Assembly: GCA_036345935.2 (NCBI GenBank)
Contig: JADWOT020000009.1
Location: 6,343,381-6,407,380 of the forward strand
Direction of reading: 5' to 3'
Length of the DNA: 64,000 nt
Source of the DNA: Taenia hydatigena
Lineage: Eukaryota; Platyhelminthes; Cestoda; Cyclophyllidea; Taeniidae
How positions within the stretch are numbered: the first letter of the stretch is position 1; every line of letters starts with the position of its first letter. Shown one piece after another: positions 52,533 to 62,520 of the stretch. The translations under genes and the position numbers were made by a program. The notes under the pieces were generated by a model. It was not told where the DNA came from, did no database searches, and worked only from the letters and a program-made list of their open reading frames with translations.

Positions 52533-53881
52533 TTATAAAGTCAATCTAAACAGTAAATAAACTTCATCCAGTGACTTTACCAACACCAATACCACAATAC
52601 GAGCTGGGTGCAGAAAACAAGGCATACAAAAGTAAAAACTCACTGCTTTGAATTCGTCATAGGTGATATATCCGTCACCATCAACGTCTGCTTCGGCCAT
52701 TGTCCGCTCACCGATTCGATTAATCTGAAGGTTAAATACGCATCAATAAGGGAATTTTGAGAGGCTGATAATGAAGGGCTTATTAATCATTTCTACTCTG
52801 TAATCCTACACGACCAATTTAAACCTTCGAAAGAACCTACACCAAGGAAATGTAGTCAATTGCATCCATCGAAAATGCCGATGTGACTTTTGCAAGTAGA
52901 GACGTCCGCTGCAGCACTTAACAACTTACGAATTAAGACCGATGGGGATTAAGAAAGTGTGGCATAGGAACAGTAGTTCCAAATATGCGAGGCAAACGTA
53001 AATTAATCCATGGAAATGTGCAAACAGTTTAGCCCATACGGGTACACAATGTGCGGCCTTTGTTAAAAGTAAGTAGATGAGACACATAACGTGTGCTATA
53101 ATGTAAAAAAATAAAGAGCGAGTTTTTAGTTTAGATAAGGAACTGCTACCGAGTGAAAACAGTACCCCCTTCATATGGGCAACAGCATATTAAACACAAG
53201 TTGAAACGGCTTGAACGCAGATATAGGTAGCATTACCTGTTCCATTGTGACGCTAGCCCCAACCATCATTTGCAGAACACTTAGTAGCTCACTTCGAGAT
53301 ATTCGGTTGTCGACATCGAGATCGTACATGCCAAAGAGAAACCGCAGTTTGGCCTCGCGATTATTATACTCAGTCACACCGCTAGAATTTGGTTTTCGGA
53401 AGCGCGCCACCTTTTGCATGAATTCCCGGAAATTCAGTTCCTCTCTAAAGAAAATAATCAGAAGACACTTTTTCGATGCCGAAGAATCTGAGGCACAGTT
53501 TAAGCATGATATAAGGGCACCAGCCTAGTGATGATGTCCTCGTCGTCAAAGGCACACTTAAGCTAGTGCAAACAAAAGGCAAAAAAGGATGGACTTACCC
53601 GCCCTTGAAGAATTCGTTTATAATACGGTCACCCAGAGGATTTATAGCCAATTCAGGTATGAGAAGAAAATCTTGACGCCTAAAAATTATGCGTGTTTGC
53701 AAAACTTGCTTTAGATATCCTGCTTTGGATCGATCAAGCGTAGTATAACGGTTGTAAAGTCGGTGTATTTGTTTCGCAGAAACTGCACAGTAACCGTAAT
53801 CCTTATTTACTTACATCCAGTTTCAGCTGATATTTCAGCTACCTCTTCTGGGTCCAAAATCTTTGACGAACCACCTCCCAT
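52533..53881 (-). CDS. CHP1: Calcineurin B homologous protein 1 (EF-hand Ca2+-binding protein)
   Basis: Six exons: 53815-53881, 53710-53782, 53599-53679, 53237-53444, 52644-52724, 52533-52574, total 183 residues (human CHP1 is 195). CHP1 binds plasma-membrane Na+/H+ exchangers and acts in vesicle traffic. The N-terminus MGGGSS is an N-myristoylation signal. ETGFSAKQIHRLYNRYTTLD and IPELAINPLGDRIINEFF are near-signature CHP1 strings. EF1 (DRSKAGYLKRQD) and EF2 (around FKGGEELNF) are degenerate. EF3 (DLDVDNRISRSE) and EF4 (DVDGDGYITYDE) look able to bind Ca2+, as in CHP1. Intron sizes are 32, 30, 154, 512 and 69 nt in gene order; the 30-nt one is GC-AG. The last exon (SLDEVYLLFRLTL) is the least certain part: its acceptor is weak, but it aligns with the family helix after EF4. 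The true calcineurin B subunit is a less good match. Confidence 0.85.
53680..53709 (-). other. Predicted 30-nt GC-AG intron in CHP1
   Basis: The donor is GCAAGT, the consensus of GC-AG introns, and the acceptor is AATTTTTAG. Removing these 30 nt gives a gap-free EF1 loop with Asp at position 12. Keeping them adds ten residues (QVLQTRIIFR) in frame and spoils the loop. The preceding intron (53783-53814, GTAAGT...TGCAG) is only 32 nt, so the size is in keeping with this gene. Confidence 0.6.
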
Positions 53882-54536
53882 CGCGAGCCTTCGAGGAATG
53901 CCAATGCCAAAGCAGCACAGTAACTACGAACTCGACGCTGCTGAACATTACCATTTAAAACAAAGTCGACATTACAACCTAAAACTTGTAACTTTGGAGT
54001 ACTAGTGTTTAATTATTATCTTAGCTTATACTCAATTTTAGCGTGGAGTTTCTTCAGGCAACAATACCGGATTTGTTGGCCATGGAGCTTTTCCACCGAC
54101 ACTCTTAAATGCAAACTACAACCAAATCATGACGTAGATGACGCTCGACCTTTTTACCTGGTGAAGTATTTTAGTGCTGCACCGTAGTGTAGAGGATCCC
54201 TCCTCTTTTTACTAGAAGTCTGAACACGCTTCGACATCCTTATTACGGGTAAGGGAGAGGGTTTAGAGAGATCTTGTAGGAGAGTTCAGAACGAGGATAA
54301 GCAGTGCTCCTGAGAGTCATCACTCCGCTCCGCAACCAGGTTCAAATTGTCAGCCCGCCTTTGGTCTAAAAAGCACATTTAAAGAACGTAAGCATTACAG
54401 TTGTGTGCACATCTGCTAGCAATTATTTAACTTTCGTAGCTGCAAGAGAGCTACAAGATTCCGCAAAATAGGTGTTGTTGATGTAGAAAAGAGCTTTGAA
54501 TCTGCTGGCATGGTATGGAGGGTGTGGTGTAACACT

Positions 54537-54590
54537 TTGTTTGTTAGTACTGCCTGTAGTACATTGTTTGTTAGAACTGCCGGTTTCTGT
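54537..54590 (+). repeat. Two tandem copies of a 27-bp unit
   Basis: TTGTTTGTTAGTACTGCC (54537-54554) recurs at 54564-54581 with one mismatch (17 of 18), a period of 27 bp. It begins the island that also contains the (AT)15 tract. It could be part of a dispersed element; no coding remnant is seen. Confidence 0.55.
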
Positions 54591-54676
54591 CAAGGTCACA
54601 GAGGTGGCCGTATTGCCCTAGCTGCGTGGGCTGGCCTCCGGACCATGCCAGCAGCTCCATTCCCTCTGTCTATTGA

Positions 54677-54680
<4 letters not shown>

Positions 54681-54710
<30 letters not shown>
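54681..54710. repeat. (AT)15 microsatellite
   Basis: Thirty bases of perfect AT repeat flanked by TGT and GTATG. It is the only long perfect simple repeat in the window. Confidence 0.95.
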
Positions 54711-54716
<6 letters not shown>

Positions 54717-56162
54717 TCTGCCCTGATATTTTGCCTTCTTTTGGGACGCTACACGTGGTTTCTGCAAAGCTGCAATAAGAGGCTTTTAAGTGGCCTTTTG
54801 GTAAAATCAGTTTCTCACTCCTTGGGGAAGGGGAAGTCAACGAAGCGCAGGGGTTGGCTTTTTGGCCTAGGGGATGTAGCAGTGGAAAAAGCGGGTGGAT
54901 GCGGTTTTGCCTTGCAGCTGTGTATCTCGAGGTTTTGCTATTAAATATAAAGTAACCAAACGTTTTCACGCAGCGTATTTCAGTGGAAACGAAATAGCTG
55001 ACAATCCGCTTTGCATGATAATCTTTTCATCAAAATGGTCACCATTACCTCTCTAAATTCTTTTCCACTGCAAAATAAGCGCATAACTCACACTTTTATA
55101 AAACGTTTTGCCTGTAGAAGTCGAGGGAGAACTTACTTACAGTTCCTTTCAGTAACATTAGTAGTGTCCACCTTGCCTCCCATTGGTCCAACTCCAAGAA
55201 AAGGAGTTATTACTGGAAGATCATATAAACACGGAGGAGAGTAAGGGTTAGGCAGTACTTCCTTCCCAACTCAAAATGGGAATCTCCTCCGCAAGTTGTT
55301 TTTGCCGTAAGAGGCCACCCACTGCCTTAAAATAATAGCGCATTATATTTCACTAATAATTGCCACCCTTCAGCAGGTCTGATACGTAGCAAACGAGTCC
55401 GTCAGCAGTTCACCACAGCGTAGCCTTCTTGGACACGATTTGTCCCCATAATTATAATGTGGTGAGTAACTCGTTTGAGATAATCATTGATATGCTCACG
55501 CGTTAAATAGCAGGACACAGGGTATTTCCTTACCCCATGTCAACCAGTCCATCCTTTTAAGAACGTGATAATGTATTTGGTAACCGCCCAGTCGATGCGG
55601 GTGTAAAGGCATTGTCTCGTTAAGTATAGTAAACGTGGTTGAAAGTTAGACGCGTTGGTCTCAAAATAATCACGCTGCTAGTGGCACGCAATTATTTACT
55701 TTCAAGAGTTCAAGGGGCCTCAAGAATGCGATGCACCACCTGGCGGTTCACTATAAGGATCAAATCTGTGAACCATTTCATGCTTGTGCATTCCTCTAAT
55801 GCCACAAAGCATTTAGGTAAGACATCCCGAAAGTCGTGATATCTTTCTGGTTCCCGTGAGTGGACAACATACTAACAGCTTAGATTCCACGATTTTGTCC
55901 TTATCCGACTCATGGCATGTAACTCCAAAACGACAACTACCCAATGCTTGCCTGCCAACTTATAACGCATTTTTACTCTAACAAATAGGCAGTCTTCTAA
56001 CGAGCATAAAATCCCGAATACACCCAAAAGTTCTTCGACGAAAAAGCCTCACCAAGTACCTTTAAAACTCAGTCATTCCTAACAAACTCGTTCTTGAGTC
56101 ACGTGACTCTCCAAATGGCCTGCAAAATTAATGAAAAACGAATTGTTGTCAAAAATAATGCG

Positions 56163-56168
56163 TTTATT
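56163..56168 (-). terminator. Poly(A) signal AATAAA of the carrier gene
   Basis: AATAAA on the minus strand about 100 nt after the stop codon of the mitochondrial carrier, a typical 3' UTR length for a compact gene. Confidence 0.5.
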
Positions 56169-56266
56169 TAGTGAACATAAAAATCTCTATCGGCATCTAT
56201 GAGCAGGTAAAATAAACCAAGGGACGTGAGCAACGCAATGCCTGAGAGCCGATCTGACAGCACAAC

Positions 56267-57691
56267 CTATTTGGCCCCAAGGGTGGGAAGACCCATCATT
56301 TCCATTAGAGCTTCGAATGTGAGGTAAGTGATGGTGACGGAGGGAAGCGTTTTGGAGAGACTGGTTAAGAAACCCCGGTAGAGGCCAGAGAGGCCATCCG
56401 CTCGAAGAATACCTCGGAACATGCTGAGAATGCTGGGTGGCCTCAAGTTAGTATTGGCCTGGAAGCGAGTGCGCATCAGGTTTGCAGGATAGACTATGAG
56501 CATTGGAATGAAGGAGGAGCAGATGATGAGGCTTATTGCTACTGGTTTTGCGAGGTGAGGCATCGGATCACCTGAACGGTAACCATGGAAGTATTCCACA
56601 TAGCCGCGTTTGAAAAGCTAAAAAGGATATAATCTTGATGAGGAAAACGCACCTTTGAAGGGGCAGTGGGACATTATTTTACCTCGAAAAACGACAGTTC
56701 CAATCCGGCGTAGGGAACATAACTAAGCATGCTAATCGCATAACCGCGGTAGAAACTGCGCAGACCACCTTGACTATGAACTACCTTCATACAGGCAATG
56801 ATCGAGTTTGAATCAGCCGTTTTACGCAACGCCATACGAGTTTTCATGACCTATAAATAAAAATGAGTGCTATGTACGTAGCCTTTTTGCCTCGAAAGTA
56901 ATAACAGTCGAAGCATTAAAGTACATTTAAGCAGGATAAGTCCGTCTCAAATTATACCTCCATAGGATATGTGAGAGTGAGGGACCAAGCGCCAGCCAAG
57001 CTAGCGACGAAGAGCCGTTGTGAGGGTCGCAACTCCTTTGCTTCGGGGAAAAGGAGGTCCTTAAGTTTGCCATGGAAGCCGAAGCGCAAGGCGGTTTCTG
57101 GTCCATTCTTCAACACATTCACACCATTACCCCGCCACAGAGAGAATAAGCCTCCGTCTGCTATCAATTTTCTAAAACCTTAAAGCCGGAGACGTCCTGA
57201 TTTTAAGATATGCCGCATGTACCAAAACCACAACACCTGCATGAAATGAAAGGATTCCTGAGACTTAATGATAAGAGACCACCAGCTATTTTTATTATGA
57301 CCTCGCCGCCTACACCGAAACTAAGCTAGTTACAATTGCTGGTGCACCACATAACCCGTGGCAATTGTAGCACGACCGAGTGAAAATGAGAATCGAAATT
57401 GTATAATTGTGCGAAATATATGGGCTTACTTCTATACATGTTGAGGCCTGCGACTTCGGGTACCGCCGCTTGACGTAGAACCTTAAGCCTGTCAATGGGC
57501 GCAGTGCATGTACGTGAGACGCAGCCGGCCATAAAGCCGGCAAAATAGCGTCTTACACTGCCGGACTTGCAGGAAAGGACAGTGCTTGAGGGCGTAACAA
57601 AGGTGTTGGGCGAGCGAGCTGCGATTGCGACGGGCGAGAGGCCTCTGTAGTGGTCGTCCGCCTTTCCCGCACATTTTTCGAGCTCACCCAT
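56267..57691 (-). CDS. Mitochondrial carrier of the SCaMC group (SLC25A23/24/25/41 type), ATP-Mg/phosphate carrier, without EF hands
   Basis: Four exons (57430-57691, 56958-57178, 56683-56850, 56267-56617) join in phase to give 333 residues. Three carrier repeats are complete. Signature motifs are PIDRLK (repeat 1), PMEVMK in YPMEVMKTRMALRKT (repeat 2) and PANLMR in YPANLMRTRFQ (repeat 3). The last lacks the usual acidic residue, as in SCaMC proteins; WRGNG, FYRGY and LYRG follow each odd helix. SCaMCs exchange ATP-Mg for phosphate across the inner mitochondrial membrane and are normally gated by N-terminal EF hands. Here only about 50 residues precede the first helix and contain no EF loop, and no EF exon is seen up to the next gene, so it resembles SLC25A41. 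The first exon is preceded by TTCTTGCTAG, so its 5' end could be a cis or trans splice acceptor with ATG just inside. Confidence 0.8.
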
Positions 57692-58612
57692 GAAACCTAG
57701 CAAGAAGTCAAACGAGTATGAAAAAAGCCGAGTTATGCTTTGTCATAGAAGTTAAGCCAACCTTAGTCTGCAGGACAAGCACGAGGGTAGGGAATATTTA
57801 AAAGAATTATGTCGCTAGTGCATATCTGAGGTCGGTTCTTTTGATACATAGGCTTTTGATTCCTCGACGGGATTTCGAACTAGCTACAACAAATGGGAGC
57901 AGGAATAACTTGTTTAATAAACTGGAATTCCAACGAAAACCGCACTGGTGAGTTAAATATCAACTCATTAAACGGAGGGGGAAGGGAGAAGCAGGCAAAT
58001 TAGTTTGGGTCAAAGTATTCCTTGCCATGGACCAAAGGCGAAACAACCAGCAGGCGACAAAAAAGTCGCCATATGATTAAAGCTCGAAGGAATCATATAA
58101 GCTATCATGAGGAATTATCATAATGCTTAAAATAAGCACCTATTTGTAGTCAGCAACCTACAAATGTTAACGGGCGAATAATATCAGATGATGACAAACA
58201 AGCCGCCAACAAAGCAAGCCTTAACTTCCATACCAGAAGAACACACAAATTGTTGAGACAGAGGCACTCAGAAAGATAGTCCAGGTGAGATACTCGCATG
58301 CCCGTTTGGAATAGCCCACCTCTTCGAATTACAAGGTTATTCGAAGCATGAACGAGCAACTGCACCCAAAATATACGATATTGCGTCTTAAAGACCAAAT
58401 TAGGGAACAGGCAGGCGCGCGATCATTTAGCATGTAATATTCGTTAAATTACCTGAAAATTTGACCCGCGATTAAAATAAATCATTTTATTTGCTCAGAA
58501 TAATTTCGTTTCGATAATCGCTGCACTGATTTGAGCAGATCCCTACAGTGTGCAGACGCCCGAGTTGGTGTGGAGCCAAAGTCTTGGCCGATTGAATTGC
58601 TGTTCTTGGGGC
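57692..58612. other. Divergent intergenic region between carrier and zinc-finger genes
   Basis: The two genes point away from each other with 0.9 kb between start codons, so both promoters should lie here. No TATA box at a convincing distance and no EF-hand exon for the carrier are visible. TCCCTACAG at about 58546 may be an acceptor just before the zinc-finger start. Confidence 0.45.
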
Positions 58613-61600
58613 ATGAATCAACGAACACTAGTTAGTAATGATTATAATGGCGTTGAAAACTGTTATACCAGCAATAATTTAAACGGCGCCTACTATGACT
58701 CGCCAGAGTTCTATTCATTTCAACATCCTGAGGAGAAATATACAGATCCGACCAGTTTGTCAAACGCTAACCGAAGCCAGTTTCATGTTATTGAGGCGCA
58801 AAGTGATGAGGATGCCAATTATTCCAGTTCCCTATTTGCAGACTCGATTATTCAGAACTGTGACAGTGCGATCTATGACTCGGGACGAGACCTAACTGGC
58901 TTTGCTTATAATCCGGCACTTTCTTTTCCAAAGCATAGCCAATCCTATGATAATGTTCAAACTGACTATACTGTGTATGAGTTATCGACCCCGAGTGACT
59001 TCACTACATCGAAAATTAGGCATGTGGACCATGCTGGTGAGTATACCGTTTACCAAGAAGACACCTTTTTAAATTCCGGACAGCCTGCTTATTCTGCTCC
59101 GCAAAACACGACTTCCTTGGTCAATGTCCCATGTGATAGAAATTGCTCAGCACATCAGGCCTATTCATATTCTTCCTATCCGTTTGATGACACCTTTAAT
59201 TACGCTTCTGAGCAGGTGGTATCCTCATCAGGTCCCTACGCCGACACATGTAATTCGGCTTCTGGAAGTGGGATACCTTATGTTACCGATTCTCAGATTA
59301 CCTATCAGGCCACTATTACTAGTCAGGAGCTAATGTGTACACCTAGTGAAAACTTTCCTCAAACCCAGTTAAATCAACAGCCTTACGGATATTCCACTCC
59401 ATGTACCGTTAATCAGCCTGCTATACCCGCCCCTTATAACCACTCCGCGTGCTACGTCACGCATCACGGAACTTTTTCATCGCACTACCAGGAGCCGCAA
59501 GAGATGTACCAAAATTTTCAACCAAACACCTATCAACAGAATCAGGATACCCATTACGCTGGCCTCTACACCGAACCCGTTCAACCCGTTTGGCAGGAGC
59601 AGCCCTGCGACACTTATAATTCGCAATGGCATTCCCAAACGCCGAACGTCTGTGATCGCAGAGGGGATTACAGCCAGATCCAGATCTATAATGGCAGTAG
59701 GCCATGTTCGTACGAGCCGCAGCAGCAGCATCCTTTTGGTTTCGCTGAAAGTTACCCCCAAAATGCACAGACCAATACCCAAGGACTTCAGCCACTATCG
59801 AAGCCTGTTCCATCTTTCGAAAAGGTAAATCTCATGACGCTTATTTTCAATCTATGCTGAGAGGTAGTGTCTCATGTTTCTCCTCTAATTTCAGTCAGAC
59901 ATTACGACTAAAGTCACGGACCCTGCATTGCAAGAAGCTCGTCAGGAACAAAGGCTTGATCCAGATGCAGATGAGGAAGAAGAAGATGATAGTGCTCCTT
60001 CCCCGTCTCAGCCCGGATCACCATGCGAACCAGTTCACGAGTACGCCTGCTCTCAGTGCACTAAGCGGTTTGATAGGCCAAGTCACTTGGAGATTCACTT
60101 TCGCACCCATACAGGCGAGCGTCCTTTCCGTTGCTGCGTTTGCTCAAAAGCCTTTTCACAGGCTTCGAATCTACAGCGGCACATGAAGTCGCACAAAACC
60201 TGGCCACAGTTGCGCTCTGTCGGTGGAACCATGTCCTCCACCGACCTTCTGATAAAACCCTCCCGCTCGATTTTGTCAGTGGCGCGGAGAGTGCAGGTTT
60301 TATCCGCTTCCGAGGTTCTGAACTATAGCCTTGTGGATAATCAGTTTGAGTGCAGGTTCTGCGGGGTGCGCGTGAATGGCTTTCAAAATATGCGCTCTCA
60401 TATGGTGGAGCATAATGATGAGAAGGTCTACCAGTGTATCGTGTCTTCTTGTCTGAAGACCTTTACAGAACTGGAAGCCTTTACAGATCATTTAAACGTA
60501 GCACATGACTTAGCCAATTCCAAGTGGCTTCGATGCAACAAATGCGAGAAGCAATTTGAAAGTGCGTGTATTTTCACTGTCGCATCCCATCTTCTGTTAA
60601 GGGTTTTTTCATGTCCGTTTCTTATTGCTAGACGTTTCTGACTTACTTGGGCATTACGCAACAAAACGTGGTTCGATTCCGAACTGCTCTCGCAAGTCTG
60701 CTGCGAAAACAATACGCAAGTGTTCAGATTCTCAGCAAAGTAGGCGTCTGCATTCAACTCAGTTAAGGTGGTCTATTGCTTTCTGCTAAACTACCTACAT
60801 GAAGTAGCAACCACTTGTGAACGTTCTATTCGTGCATAGGTGTCCCATCTGTCGGAACCGACGCTTTGCTCGCTATGGATTACTGCGCCTGCATCTGCTC
60901 AATGATCATGCTGTTACGAGCGTATCCGAAGCTTCTTTGTTTAGATCTGCGAGGATTCAACGTCCGTAAGTTTTATTGAGAATTTTTTGAGGGTCGAATA
61001 GTTTGACTATTCCACTGACCTGGTTTATACTACATATTTGATTTACTGTTTGGCTGCGTTTTCGTGTAGTTGGTAGTGTCAGCTTCTCTATCAATGCTCT
61101 CTGTATTTGCATTATCGATAGCGCCAAAAAATCTACTAGCTCATTATGGTCACATATTCCTGATCCTCTACCACGTGGAGCTGAGTATTGAAGTTGGTTC
61201 TTTTAACATTAATTCAACACTTCATCCAATCAGCTTTTTGATATTTACTTCCTAAACGTATCGCAAACCTAGCGGCACAAAATAGTCTTTCTGCCATTTA
61301 TACTTTAGAAGCAAACCGGGGAACCTAACGTCACTGGCACAACCAGCCATTTCGGTGTCACAAGACACCCTCCTGACGGTTGCAAGTGAACCCGCACAAC
61401 CACTTGGGGACTGCGGTGAGAATAACGACATAATTGACAGTAGCAGCACCATTGTAAAGGCTTCGCGAGCACAGCTCTCAAAGGACTTGCGAGTTCCTCT
61501 TCGGCTCACCAATTTCCACCTTATTATCGATCGACGTGTCAGTGATGTCACTGCCAAGCGGAGTGTCAGGCAGCGCACCGATGTCTCCCCTCTTGCATGT

Positions 61601-62164
61601 CCACTATGTGGACGATTGTTCAAAAAGAGGAAGTTTTTCGATGACCACTGCATTCTCTGTCAGCAGGTAGTGTATATGGTGCCTATTTTATTCCATTAAA
61701 TGCATAAAAGGAGTAGCCAGTACGATCCACCTCTAGTAATTCGTGTTGGATTGACTTATTTGAAACCCGGTGTCCCCCGACCTACTCTTTTTTAGGAATC
61801 ATTAAATTTTCCAAAATCGAAAGTATGTATTTTAAGGGCTCTTTGTGTTAAGATTAAAGCTTTTTTGCTATGGCTGGTTTCGATACTTATTCGAATGCTA
61901 TGTTGGTATGAGGTTTGGTGAGTTGGTTGTTTTGTGGTTTCCCATCATCAGAAACGGGTCGAGGTGGAGCGTCGTCAGCGTTGGCGCGACAGCCGACGGC
62001 AATCGGGCATTCCGGTCGGTTCAGAAGATTCCGCAACTGTGGTTACTTCTGAGACACCTCTTCTGACGGAACCTGTCATGACGAGACGACCGCAGCGCTC
62101 CCAACGCAGCGTTCGGGCTCCTCCTCCTCCGCCACCACCAAAACACCCCATCCCCGCTTCTTAA
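58613..62164 (+). CDS. C2H2/CCHC zinc-finger protein with Tyr/Gln/Ser-rich N-terminus
   Basis: Five exons (58613-59824, 59895-60565, 60840-60965, 61309-61666, 61952-62164) join in phase to give 859 residues. Residues 1-404, one exon, are rich in Tyr, Ser, Thr, Gln and Asn with no domain, like a prion-like activation region. An acidic run (DADEEEEDD) follows. Two classical C2H2 fingers are joined by a TGERPF linker (C456/C459/H472/H476 and C484/C487/H500/H504). Further divergent fingers are FECRFCGVRVNGFQNMRSH, YQCIVSSCLKTFTELEAF and CPICRNRRFARYGLLRLH (one residue longer than usual). A late CCHC finger (ACPLCGRLFKKRKFFDDH...C) precedes a basic, polyproline C-terminus (APPPPPPPKHP). It is probably a nuclear DNA-binding regulator; I do not recognise the orthologue and see no PR or KRAB domain. 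The donor of exon 2 (GTGTAT) was chosen because it alone fits the phase. The frame is open upstream of the ATG to about 58547. Confidence 0.75.
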
Positions 62165-62454
62165 TTGATTGGGGGTAGGCTTCCTCCCTCCGCACCCCTT
62201 CCGCATGTCTTTCATCACTTCTCTTTCATGGTTACCTGCTGCTCTTCTTGTGTGAAGCTTATTATTGTTTTGTTCCACACATAATATATTTTTAGTCTTT
62301 CTAATCCTTTTTAATGAATGATTTCCCTGTACTCCTCGTCTGCTGTGCTTTCATTTTGGTGGGAAGAGGCAATATATTTTGCTATTCGCCCTTATTATGA
62401 AATCTTAAAGGATCATGCAATCATCAATGAATTGTTTCTAATTTTAACTTTCAG
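62165..62454 (+). other. Short ZNF-QTRT1 intergenic spacer ending in a splice acceptor
   Basis: Only 290 nt lie between the zinc-finger stop and the acceptor TTTTAACTTTCAG at 62454. AATATA-like elements near 62283 might serve as poly(A) signals, but no AATAAA is present. No promoter motif stands out. Because an acceptor opens QTRT1 without a visible upstream exon, trans-splicing of a leader here is possible. Confidence 0.4.
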
Positions 62455-62520
62455 GCGTCGCCGGCACCTGTAGACACCCAACCTCCAATCAGCAAGGACA
62501 CACCAGAAGAGACTAACGAA

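Larger units (their letters stand above)
53882..56162. other. Intergenic region between CHP1 and the mitochondrial carrier gene
   Basis: Holds the CHP1 5' flank on its left and a repeat-like island at about 54500-54930. No exon is recognised. The 144-codon and 99-codon frames that cross the (AT)n run translate its dinucleotide repeat and are not genes. Confidence 0.45.

Noticed and set aside
54510..54969. 144- and 99-codon frames on both strands
   Set aside because: They translate the AT dinucleotide run and repeat flanks; no real protein features.
59457..59813. 118- and 101-codon minus frames
   Set aside because: Antisense shadows of the long first zinc-finger exon.
60655..60685. tRNA-like B box (GGTTCGATTCC)
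   Set aside because: The T stem does not pair and no acceptor or D arm is present upstream; it lies in a zinc-finger gene intron.
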